The translations under genes were made by a program, and so were the position numbers. The notes beneath the pieces were generated by a model. It was not told where the DNA came from. It was given only the letters and a program-made list of their open reading frames with translations, and did not search any database. A stretch of 64,000 nucleotides of DNA from CAYNHZ01 sp964397445 (GTDB taxonomy: Bacteria; Bacteroidota; Bacteroidia; Bacteroidales; UBA932), in the NCBI GenBank assembly GCA_964397445.1, contig CAYNHZ010000002.1, positions 62,001 through 126,000 on the forward strand, read 5' to 3'. Below are positions 54,081 through 62,237 of the stretch, one piece after another (position 1 is the stretch's first letter; each line of letters begins with the position of its first letter).

Positions 54081-54857
54081 TCATCCTCTTATTTGTACTT
54101 TTATCCCCTCTTTAATTAGTGGTTCTGCTATTATCTTCATCTGCTCCTCAGTCACTTTTTCAAGATTTGTGGAGGGGGTCTCACGATCAATAGTGTACAT
54201 CATAACCTCACGAGGTCTCAATTTTAGCACGAGAGCTATCCAGCTATCAACCATAAGAGGAGATGTACAGTCAATCTCTTTTCCCTCTATTTTCCCTTTT
54301 AAAAACATAGTTTGAAGGATAAAATTCCCCTCGAATTTGACAAGATTATTAATGGTTTTTTCCAACGAATAACTACTCTGTGGCCTGTCAATCAGATGAA
54401 TATACTCTTCTAATCCGCTATCGATTTTAAGAATGGGATTGTCGATCTTTTTTAAAGCGTCCGAGATCTCTTTTTTCCCTATCTGTGAAGCATTTGACAG
54501 AACTGATACAACTGCATTCGGAAAATATTCTTCCCTGATTTTTAGTGTAAAATCTATAATTGCAGGGAAATCTGGATGGATGGTGGGCTCTCCATTTCCG
54601 GAGAAGGTGATGGTATCTACCAATACCCCTTTATTCTTCAATTCTATCGCCTTCTTCGTAAGTGCTTCAAAGACCTCCTCTTTAGATGGAAGTTTTGAAT
54701 CTTTCTTACCATCTTTATTCCAACCGCATTCACAGTAGATACAATCGAAACTGCAAACTTTCCCTTTTGTTGGCATCAAATTGATACCGAGTGAAGATCC
54801 GAGCCTTCGACTATGTATCGGACCGAATACGATCTCGTTCCATAATATTGTTGACAT
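54081..54857 (-). CDS. Radical SAM protein (COG0731-like)
   Basis: A 258-aa radical SAM enzyme. The 4Fe-4S motif CxxxCxxC is in CSFDCIYCECGW (Cys at about 34, 38, 41), preceded by HSRRLGSSLGINLMPTKG. It is followed by FSGNGEPTIHPDF, the glycine-rich SAM-contact segment, and an LKIDSGLEEYI region. The family is related to the Fe-S oxidoreductases of COG0731 but lacks the C-terminal part of wyosine enzymes. Substrate unknown. It lies 41 bases after the amidohydrolase gene. Confidence 0.85.
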   Translation of the reverse strand: MSTILWNEIVFGPIHSRRLGSSLGINLMPTKGKVCSFDCIYCECGWNKDGKKDSKLPSKEEVFEALTKKAIELKNKGVLVDTITFSGNGEPTIHPDFPAIIDFTLKIREEYFPNAVVSVLSNASQIGKKEISDALKKIDNPILKIDSGLEEYIHLIDRPQSSYSLEKTINNLVKFEGNFILQTMFLKGKIEGKEIDCTSPLMVDSWIALVLKLRPREVMMYTIDRETPSTNLEKVTEEQMKIIAEPLIKEGIKVQIRG

Positions 54858-54898
54858 AATATTATTGTTTTTTATTTATAAATATCTAATATTGTGGA

Positions 54899-56086
54899 TT
54901 ATACTATTCTTGTTGATCTACTCTCTTTAGTGAGTTTGAAGGTTGTAAAATCCACTTTGTCTATCAAAACTACTCCAGGTCTTTTCCCTTTTTCGAAACT
55001 ACCGAAAATATCCCCTTTTCCTATCGCTTCGGCTCCGTTAAGACAGCTCCATCTGAGCAACTCTTCGAGGGTGAAATCGGGAAAAGCATTCTGAATACAT
55101 TTTAGTTCATCTATCATCGAAAGGAGGTGATTTGAGGAGAGGCTATCTGTACCTATTGCGATTTTTACCCCTTTGTTCTTCAGTAATCTTAGTGGGGCAA
55201 GTGTGTTGTGAATGAATAAGTTAGAAAGAGGGCAGGTTACCCAGAAACTATTTTTAAGGAGGGATTTGGCACCATCAATGCTTTCACTATTTGTAGCGGT
55301 ATTATGAATCAATAAGATATTCTCTTCAAAGGGGGCGGGATGGATTGATTGCAAAGTATCTAAAAAATAAAATATTGCAGATTTTCCCGTGACGGGAGGG
55401 GTGTGGAGCGACCGGTTTTTATAGTTATCAGCAAGCTCACCTGTGCCGCTGATCAGTAACTCCTCCTCTTGTGGCGACTCTTGATTATGGTAAGAGAGAA
55501 ATCCTGATGAGAGAGCTGCCTGTGATGAGGCGCGTAAAAGTTCTGGACTCATAGTGTATGGGGAGTGGGGAGTAGGTGAAGCATCTATTCTGAAGGAGTT
55601 ACTGACCCTATTCAGTCCTCTTACCCCCTCCATAACTACATTACAATCTTTTGGATCACTTCCAAATACCTCAAGAAAGGTGCGTGTGTATATTGGCGAT
55701 TTTGATTTTATTTCAAAACTTTCATCACAATTTGAAATATCTCCCATTGCTGTAACTCCTTGATAAAAAAGATTTTCAAATTGTTCTTGAATGGATTGTA
55801 TCCTCTCTGATTTTGGGGTGGAGTCTCGCAAAAGATTGATCTGATCAATAAATCCTGCCATACCTGTCCCCATTTTAAATTTCCCTTTTAGGTATGAAAG
55901 TTCCGAGTGACAATGGGCGTTTGTGAAGCCGGGACAGAGAATGCCATTATAAAATTCTGTTGTCTCACACTCTTTTTCAAGTTTCCCTATTGAAACAACT
56001 ACACCATTATCGTCAATCTCTACATAACCGTTTTTTATAGGTGTTCCATTTACAGGAAATAAATAATTTGCTGCTATTCTTCTCAT
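54899..56086 (-). CDS. Amidohydrolase-family metal enzyme (possible aminodeoxyfutalosine deaminase)
   Basis: A 395-aa cytosolic amidohydrolase of the chlorohydrolase/TRZ branch. Metal ligands: NAHCHSEL (HxH, about residues 57-59), His in the YHNQESP segment, a later His in LIHNTATN and Asp in IGTDSLSSNH. The short N-terminal beta cap (1-50) folds with the C terminus. In Bacteroidetes, enzymes of this type are often the deaminase of the futalosine menaquinone route. The UbiA-type gene 2.7 kb away is consistent with that but does not prove it. It follows the DUF4296 gene by 17 bases. Confidence 0.82.
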   Translation of the reverse strand: MRRIAANYLFPVNGTPIKNGYVEIDDNGVVVSIGKLEKECETTEFYNGILCPGFTNAHCHSELSYLKGKFKMGTGMAGFIDQINLLRDSTPKSERIQSIQEQFENLFYQGVTAMGDISNCDESFEIKSKSPIYTRTFLEVFGSDPKDCNVVMEGVRGLNRVSNSFRIDASPTPHSPYTMSPELLRASSQAALSSGFLSYHNQESPQEEELLISGTGELADNYKNRSLHTPPVTGKSAIFYFLDTLQSIHPAPFEENILLIHNTATNSESIDGAKSLLKNSFWVTCPLSNLFIHNTLAPLRLLKNKGVKIAIGTDSLSSNHLLSMIDELKCIQNAFPDFTLEELLRWSCLNGAEAIGKGDIFGSFEKGKRPGVVLIDKVDFTTFKLTKESRSTRIV

Positions 56087-56103
56087 TCTGTAAATATTAT
56101 CTA

Positions 56104-56754
56104 TTATTTTTTCAATATTTTCTCCATAGGTTTGTCCAATTTGATAGAATCATTTTTAGTGGTGGGCTTTCTTAGTGGCAATGATGTATTGAAACGAATG
56201 GAAGTGTCTGTGACAAACGGAGGTATTGAGTCATATAAATGATTGATCTTACGAGTGTAATAGAAAAGCGAGGAATCGATTATCAATGAGTAACTTACTG
56301 TGTCTGGTGCTTTAAGGAGAGCCTTTATCGTTCTATAATAGTTGTTACTTATAATGGAATCATCTGCATACATAAACAAAGTGTCCAAAAGAATTTTGTT
56401 GGCCGAATTGATACTATCCAATTTGACAAGATGGGTCAGCTCCACTTTTCTGTTTTCCAACATCTTTTTAGTCTTTTCAAATATTAGTAAAAATTGGTCG
56501 GGGCGTTGGAGGTAGTATTTTACACTATTTGAATATTCGGTAAATGTATAGCCATATTTGTTGAAGATCGGTTCGTATACCAGGAGGGTGTCGGGTATCC
56601 CCCTGAGTGGAGGGTTGTTAAGAATGTTTTGATCTGTAATATATATATCGTAATATATTTCAGACATTGTTTTCTTTGATATAATACCCGGTTTTGAGCA
56701 GGAGTATATCATTAATAATGAGATAATTATTCCTATATATCCTTTTAAGGTCAT
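56104..56754 (-). CDS. DUF4296 lipoprotein
   Basis: A 216-aa protein with a lipoprotein signal (IIISLLMIYSC, Cys at about residue 19) and a helical DUF4296 domain (about 28-115; MSEIYYDIYITDQNILNN, FNKYGYTFTEYSNSVKYY). The C-terminal third is Thr/Asp/Lys-rich and probably flexible. DUF4296 is a Bacteroidetes family of unknown function, usually anchored in the periplasm. First gene of the minus-strand run DUF4296-amidohydrolase-radical SAM-dtd-deoC-barrel. A near-consensus -7 element TAtcTTcG lies at 56781-56788 on the minus strand. Confidence 0.85.
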   Translation of the reverse strand: MTLKGYIGIIISLLMIYSCSKPGIISKKTMSEIYYDIYITDQNILNNPPLRGIPDTLLVYEPIFNKYGYTFTEYSNSVKYYLQRPDQFLLIFEKTKKMLENRKVELTHLVKLDSINSANKILLDTLFMYADDSIISNNYYRTIKALLKAPDTVSYSLIIDSSLFYYTRKINHLYDSIPPFVTDTSIRFNTSLPLRKPTTKNDSIKLDKPMEKILKK

Positions 56755-56801
56755 CAGTTTTTTCTTATTATTATAATTTGCGAAGATAGCAAAAATAAAC
56801 T

Positions 56802-56832
56802 TTTGCGGCGATGTTAAAAACTATTATATTTG
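56802..56832 (+). promoter_or_regulatory. Bacteroidetes-type promoter for the deacetylase-purD run
   Basis: TTTG at 56802-56805, 19 bases, TAtaTTTG at 56825-56832; start codon 31 bases downstream. Exact consensus. Confidence 0.82.
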
Positions 56833-56863
56833 TACCCCTATAAATATTTATATTCCATTTTCA

Positions 56864-57475
56864 ATGCTAATTACCCCTCCTCGAATTATCAAAAGGATTT
56901 ATCCCTCACTTATTTGGAGTTTTCCAAATGATAAAGATGGAGTCTTTTTGACATTTGATGACGGACCGTCACCTCAGATTACTCCCTGGATTTTGGATCA
57001 ATTGGATATTTTTGGTGCTAAGGCTACTTTTTTTTGCATAGGAAAAAATGTGGAGCTTTATCCCAATTTGTATAAAGAGATTTTGGATAGAGGACATCAG
57101 ACTGGCAATCACTCATATAGCCATATAAAAGGTTGGAAAACAGATAATAATACCTATATGAGAGACATCGATACGGCTAATGACCTTATCAGATCTAATC
57201 TATTCAGACCCCCTTATGCAAAGATAACCCCTTCTCAGGCCAAAGAGGTTAATGAAAGATATACAATATTGATGTGGAGTATTTTGAGTAGAGATTATAA
57301 TAGAAGTCTTACAGGAAATCAGTGTGCAAGAAATGTGATACCCCATATCTCACCCGGCTCTATAATAGTATTTCACGACTCTTTGAAGGCATCTAAAAAT
57401 CTATGGTATGCTCTTCCGAGAGTCCTTGAGGAGATCGGGAATAGGGGATTAATTTGTAAACGGATAGAGTTATGA
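56864..57475 (+). CDS. Polysaccharide deacetylase (NodB family, CE4)
   Basis: A 203-aa CE4 deacetylase. The metal site is complete: FLTFDDGPSP (D32, D33) and NHSYSH (H83, H87), followed by LFRPPYAKI with the catalytic Arg and HDSLKASKN near the end with a late His. There is no signal peptide, so it would be cytoplasmic or exported by another route, although the usual substrates (peptidoglycan, chitin-like polymers) are outside. It is transcribed with purD, 25 bases downstream. Confidence 0.9.
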   Translation: MLITPPRIIKRIYPSLIWSFPNDKDGVFLTFDDGPSPQITPWILDQLDIFGAKATFFCIGKNVELYPNLYKEILDRGHQTGNHSYSHIKGWKTDNNTYMRDIDTANDLIRSNLFRPPYAKITPSQAKEVNERYTILMWSILSRDYNRSLTGNQCARNVIPHISPGSIIVFHDSLKASKNLWYALPRVLEEIGNRGLICKRIEL

Positions 57476-57500
57476 TTATGTTTTTAATTTTAATGGTAAT

Positions 57501-58790
57501 ATGATTAATGTTTTGATAATCGGTTCAGGGGGGAGGGAAAATGCCCTTGCCTACACAATATATAGAAGTCCTCATTTGAAAAGACTTTTTTGCTTGCCGG
57601 GAAACCCGGGTACGGCTCATTATGCTCATAATATCACTGCTTCCCTTTCAGATTTTGAGTCGATTAAAAGTGTTATCATAGAAAATGAGATCTCTCTTGT
57701 GGTTGTAGGGCCTGAAGACCCACTTGTAAATGGGTTGAAAGATTATCTCTCGACTATTCCGGAGTGTTGTAATGTTGGTTTTATCGGACCCGGAAAAGAG
57801 GGGGCAAGGTTGGAGGGAAGTAAAGATTTTGCGAAGGAATTTATGAAAAAAAATAGTATTCCAACGGCAAATTATTGCACTTTTAATAGGGGCGGTGATG
57901 AGGAGGCTTTTTTATTCCTTTCTCGAATGACTCCCCCCTATGTTATTAAAGCTGATGGCCTTGCAGCAGGGAAAGGGGTGATTATTGCAGAGGATTATAA
58001 GGAGGCTTGTAACTCTGTTTCAGATATTCTTAATGGAAAATTTGGTGTTGCCGGGTCTAAGATTGTGATTGAAGAGTTTCTCGATGGGATTGAGGCTTCG
58101 GTTTTTGTCCTTACTGATGGGGATAACTATATGATTTTACCCACTGCAAAAGATTATAAAAGGGCTTTTGATGGGGATAAAGGGTTAAATACTGGAGGAA
58201 TGGGTGCTGTCTCTCCTGTTCCCTTTGCAGATAATGAGTTTATGCATAAGGTTAGAAGCCGGATTGTGGAACCCACTATCAAAGGGTTGAATAATGAGGG
58301 GATTAAATACTGTGGTTTTTTATTTATAGGTCTTATGAATTGTGGGGGCAATCCATATGTAATTGAGTATAATGTTAGAATGGGTGATCCTGAAACTGAG
58401 GTTGTTATGCCACGAATTAATAGTGATTTCCTATCCCATTTAATTGCAGCAGTCAATGGAACACTTTCACAAGAGAAGTTAGAAGTATCGGATAAAACGG
58501 CAGTTACTATTGTTATAGCATCTGGAGGGTATCCGTTGGAGTATAAAAAGGGGTGTAAAATAGAGATACCTGAGAATATGGATGATAAAATAGTTTTTCA
58601 TTCTGGGACAATTAATAAAAATGGAGAGCTTCTTACAAATGGTGGAAGGGTACTTGCCGTAACCTCTCTTGGCAACAATATTGTTGATGCTCGAAATAAT
58701 CTTTATTCTTCAATCGATAAAATCGGTTTTGAGAACTCTTTTTATAGAAAGGATATAGGTAAAGATCTTATCGATCTTCAGAATTATTAA
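57501..58790 (+). CDS. purD: Phosphoribosylamine-glycine ligase
   Basis: ATP-grasp enzyme for the second step of purine synthesis: joins glycine to phosphoribosylamine. The 429-aa protein starts MINVLIIGSGGRENALAY and continues GPEDPLVNGL, GPGKEGARLEGSKDFAKEFM, ADGLAAGKGV, then DYKRAFDGDKGLNTGGMGAVSP, the PurD signature, and EYNVRMGDPETEVVMPR for metal and ATP. The C-terminal domain is complete. Part of a purine cluster with purM about 2 kb downstream. Confidence 0.97.
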   Translation: MINVLIIGSGGRENALAYTIYRSPHLKRLFCLPGNPGTAHYAHNITASLSDFESIKSVIIENEISLVVVGPEDPLVNGLKDYLSTIPECCNVGFIGPGKEGARLEGSKDFAKEFMKKNSIPTANYCTFNRGGDEEAFLFLSRMTPPYVIKADGLAAGKGVIIAEDYKEACNSVSDILNGKFGVAGSKIVIEEFLDGIEASVFVLTDGDNYMILPTAKDYKRAFDGDKGLNTGGMGAVSPVPFADNEFMHKVRSRIVEPTIKGLNNEGIKYCGFLFIGLMNCGGNPYVIEYNVRMGDPETEVVMPRINSDFLSHLIAAVNGTLSQEKLEVSDKTAVTIVIASGGYPLEYKKGCKIEIPENMDDKIVFHSGTINKNGELLTNGGRVLAVTSLGNNIVDARNNLYSSIDKIGFENSFYRKDIGKDLIDLQNY

Positions 58791-58802
58791 TATTAGATTT
58801 TA

Positions 58803-59729
58803 GTGAGTAATATTCAAACAATATCATTCTCAAAATGGCTCTTTCTATCTGTGATAGCATTGATGGTGAGCTCTTTTTTTCTATGCGATGTTTCAATCAT
58901 CTCTTCGTTACTCTCAATTGCGGTCCTATTTCTAATCGGGTTCTCGTTGTACTATATTAATAATAGTTACTTTTTTGTATCAACAAACTCTTTTATATTT
59001 GTTTGTCTCTATTTTCTCCTCATTTTCTCTAACCCGTCAGTTTTACAATTTTCACGATACCATATTGCTGCTTTACTTCTTGTTTGGTCCCTTTTTTTTG
59101 TAATCAAATATATAGTAGATAAAAAATTAAATTATGGTGCTGTATTGTTGTCGACACTAATGATTGCAACTGTTTCAATAATACTTCCGCCTGCAATATG
59201 GATAGCTTTAGGAGTTTTTGTATTTTCTATTTTTAAAAAGAGGTCTGGGGTATTTAAATATTTCTTGACCTTTACAGGTGCTTATATAATTGTCCTGTTT
59301 TACCTCTTTTCATATTACTATTTCTTTGGAAAACTCGATATTGTCGGATTTTTTAATGGTTACTTTGATGCTATTAAAGGGGCAGGTTTTAATATTATGA
59401 AAATGGACATTATCCATATCTTCTTCTACTTTGTAGTGTTACTACTTGCAATACGCTCTTTTTTCTTTTTCGATAAAGGGCGTTCAATGTTGAAAGTTAT
59501 CCATAGAATGGTGATCTCTTTAAGTTTCTTTATGACATTCTTATCAGTAATATTATTCCTTTTATACTATTCAGACGAAAAGACCCCTGCAGAATTGATT
59601 TTGTTCATCCCATTCTCGTTGATATTTCTCAATTTTATTTCAAATATTGAAAATAAAAAAGAAAGCAGGGCTTGTGTGCTCCTGCTTATCATTGTTTCAC
59701 TTGTCTATAGAGTGTCGTTCTTTCTCTAA
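58803..59729 (+). CDS. Multi-pass membrane protein of unknown function (DUF6427-like)
   Basis: A 308-aa protein with about nine or ten hydrophobic segments, little polar sequence between them and no recognised motif. The GTG start at 58803 follows purD by 12 bases, so it is part of that transcript. It may belong to the DUF6427 group of Bacteroidetes membrane proteins that I recall being near purine or pyrimidine genes, but that is uncertain. Its end overlaps the end of the convergent aminotransferase gene by four bases. Confidence 0.72.
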   Translation: MSNIQTISFSKWLFLSVIALMVSSFFLCDVSIISSLLSIAVLFLIGFSLYYINNSYFFVSTNSFIFVCLYFLLIFSNPSVLQFSRYHIAALLLVWSLFFVIKYIVDKKLNYGAVLLSTLMIATVSIILPPAIWIALGVFVFSIFKKRSGVFKYFLTFTGAYIIVLFYLFSYYYFFGKLDIVGFFNGYFDAIKGAGFNIMKMDIIHIFFYFVVLLLAIRSFFFFDKGRSMLKVIHRMVISLSFFMTFLSVILFLLYYSDEKTPAELILFIPFSLIFLNFISNIENKKESRACVLLLIIVSLVYRVSFFL

Positions 59730-60925
59730 TTTGTCCTCCCTGGATAAACTTTCAACGCCTCTTCAAGACATTTAATAGCTGCTTTTAGATCTTCAACTTT
59801 TAAGACATAAGCGATGCGGACTTGGTTGGTTCCTTTTCCGGGGGTAGCATAAAAACCAGCAGCAGGAGCAACCATAACTGTCTCTCCATTGTATGAAAAA
59901 TCTTCGAGTAACCATTGTGCAAATTTGTCACTATCATCGACAGGAAGCTCTACAACTGCATAGAAAGCCCCTTTAGGCATAGGACATTTTACCCCTTTTA
60001 TCTTGCTTAATGCATCTACCATTACATCTCTTCTGTTCATATACTCATCTCTAACCATCTTGAAATAGGATTGAGGGGTAGATAGCGCCCCTTCCCCAGC
60101 AATTTGTCCGTAAGCAGGTGAGCAAAGACGAGCTTGTGCAAAACGGAGGACAGTTTTCATTACCTCTTTGTTTTTGGTAACTATTGCTCCGATTCTTACA
60201 CCGCAAAGAGAGTATCTTTTTGAAACAGAGTCTATCAAGATAACATTATCTTCAAGACCTTTAAGATGCATACAAGAATAATGGGGCTCTTCTGTGTAGC
60301 AAAATTCACGATATACCTCGTCTGAGTAGATGTATAATTGGTTTTTCTTTGCTATTTCTCCCAATTTTTGGATAGCCTCTTTAGAATATAGTACCCCCGT
60401 AGGATTGCCAGGATTGCAAATGATAATCCCTTTAGTGCGTGGGGTTATGTGTTTTTCAAACTCCTCGATAGAGGGGAGAGCAAAGCCATTTTCTATTGAG
60501 GTTGTGATTGGAACAAGTTTTACATCATTTTGGAGTGCGAATGAGTTGTAATTTGTGTAGAAAGGCTCCATCACAATCACTTCGTCTTGTGGGTCGCATG
60601 TTACAGATAGGGCTATTTGTAGTGCTTCACTACCCCCGGTAGTGATATTGATATCATTAAAATCAACATCGATACCGATCCCCTGATAGTACTTGGCAAG
60701 CCCTTTTCTATAGGATTCTACCCCGGCAGAGTGAGGATATTCAACAAGTTTAAGGTGATTTGTTTTGACTGCTTCCAATGCCTCATTAGGGGAAACGATG
60801 TCGGGTTGCCCGATATTCAAATGGTAAACTTTTACCCCTCTTTTTTTGGCAGCATCAGCAAATGGAACTAATTTTCTTATTGGCGAGGCAGGCATACTTT
60901 GCCCCTTTTTTGAAATTGTTAGCAT
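59726..60925 (-). CDS. PLP-dependent class I/II aminotransferase (AspC-like)
   Basis: A 399-aa fold-type I aminotransferase, likely using aspartate or aromatic amino acids. The PLP-binding features are all visible: GGSEALQIAL (phosphate contact), IICNPGNPTGVLYS (Asn for the cofactor), YSDEVYREF (Asp to the ring nitrogen), DSVSKRYSLCGVRIG with the Schiff-base Lys, and a C-terminal Arg in NQVRIAYVL for the carboxylate. A -7 element TAccTTTG lies at 60978-60985 on the minus strand. The exact amino acid cannot be told from sequence. Confidence 0.92.
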   Translation of the reverse strand: MLTISKKGQSMPASPIRKLVPFADAAKKRGVKVYHLNIGQPDIVSPNEALEAVKTNHLKLVEYPHSAGVESYRKGLAKYYQGIGIDVDFNDINITTGGSEALQIALSVTCDPQDEVIVMEPFYTNYNSFALQNDVKLVPITTSIENGFALPSIEEFEKHITPRTKGIIICNPGNPTGVLYSKEAIQKLGEIAKKNQLYIYSDEVYREFCYTEEPHYSCMHLKGLEDNVILIDSVSKRYSLCGVRIGAIVTKNKEVMKTVLRFAQARLCSPAYGQIAGEGALSTPQSYFKMVRDEYMNRRDVMVDALSKIKGVKCPMPKGAFYAVVELPVDDSDKFAQWLLEDFSYNGETVMVAPAAGFYATPGKGTNQVRIAYVLKVEDLKAAIKCLEEALKVYPGRTN

Positions 60926-61058
60926 AACTTATTTGTAACTATAGTTTTATAATAAAGTGATATTTTCTTGCGCTATACAAAGGTATCAACTTTATGTTGA
61001 ATAAGAAGTTTTGTGTGGAAAAAACTACTATTTTTGTCAATTAAACAGTTTCTATATA

Positions 61059-62231
61059 ATGACAATACTCGATAAATATGCTTTGCGTGGGGTTTCCTCT
61101 TCAAAAGAGGACGTTCACAAAGCAATAAAAAATGTTGATAAAGGGTTGTTTCCAAAGGCTTTTTGCAAAATTATTCCAGATTATATGTGTGGAGATCCCG
61201 ACTATTGCATTGTTATGCATGCAGACGGCGCAGGAACAAAATCGTCTTTAGCCTACTCATATTGGAGAGAGTGTGGAGATTTAAGTGTTTGGGAGGGGAT
61301 TGCTCAGGATGCAATTGTTATGAATACAGATGATCTTATATGTGTCGGTGTCACAGACGGAATATTGCTTTCATCTACTATAGGACGTAATAAATTGAAT
61401 ATTCCATTTGAGGTTATATCTACTATTATATCTGCTAATCAACGTTTTGTGGATCGAATGAATGAGTATGGTATTTCCATATTCCTTACTGGAGGGGAAA
61501 CTGCAGATGTTGGCGATTTGGTTAGGACAATTATCGTAGATAGTACTGTTTGTGCAAGGATGAAACGGTCGGATGTTATTGATAATGCGAATATTACTGC
61601 CGGTGATGTGGTGGTTGGTATGGCCTCATATGGACAGTCTGTTTATGAAGATCAATACAATGGTGGAATGGGAAGCAATGGATTGACTTCGGCCCGTCAC
61701 GATGTTTTTGCAAAATATATATCTTTATCATACCCAGAAAGTTATGATAAAGATCTTCCCGAAGAGCTTGTCTATTCAGGTACCAAGCGATTGGATGATA
61801 TAGAGCCTGAAACAGGAATTACATACGGGAAATTAGTTTTATCTCCAACAAGGACATACGCCCCGATTATCAAGGAGGTATTGGAAAATTATAGAAAATC
61901 CATCCACGGGATGGTGCATTGTTCAGGTGGCGCCCAGACAAAAGTGCTCCATTTTATTGATAATCTCAGGGTTGTTAAGGATAATCTATTCCCTATTCCA
62001 CCTCTTTTCAAGGTTATAAAAGAGGAGTCCGGTACAGAGTGGAGAGAGATGTATAAGGTTTTCAATATGGGACATAGGATGGAGTTGTATATTCCTGCAA
62101 ATATTGCAAATGATATTATCTCTATTTCTGAGAAATATGGTGTGGAGGCTAAGATTATAGGTAGGGTTGAGGAGTGTGATGGTAAAGAGGTTGTGATACG
62201 GGGAGAGAATGGAGAGTATGTGTATAATTAA
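61059..62231 (+). CDS. purM: Phosphoribosylformylglycinamidine cyclo-ligase (AIR synthase), Bacteroidetes form
   Basis: ATP-dependent ring closure giving 5-aminoimidazole ribonucleotide, step five of purine synthesis. I use ATG at 61059 (MTILDKYALRG, 390 aa). Motifs: VMHADGAGTKSSLAY and QDAIVMNTDDLICVGV (substrate and ATP), SIFLTGGETADVGD and VGMASYGQS, all PurM landmarks. It is about 45 residues longer than E. coli PurM, with an extra segment around 255-290. A -7-like TAttTTTG lies at 61029-61036. Confidence 0.9.
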   Translation: MTILDKYALRGVSSSKEDVHKAIKNVDKGLFPKAFCKIIPDYMCGDPDYCIVMHADGAGTKSSLAYSYWRECGDLSVWEGIAQDAIVMNTDDLICVGVTDGILLSSTIGRNKLNIPFEVISTIISANQRFVDRMNEYGISIFLTGGETADVGDLVRTIIVDSTVCARMKRSDVIDNANITAGDVVVGMASYGQSVYEDQYNGGMGSNGLTSARHDVFAKYISLSYPESYDKDLPEELVYSGTKRLDDIEPETGITYGKLVLSPTRTYAPIIKEVLENYRKSIHGMVHCSGGAQTKVLHFIDNLRVVKDNLFPIPPLFKVIKEESGTEWREMYKVFNMGHRMELYIPANIANDIISISEKYGVEAKIIGRVEECDGKEVVIRGENGEYVYN

Positions 62232-62237
62232 CTGATT

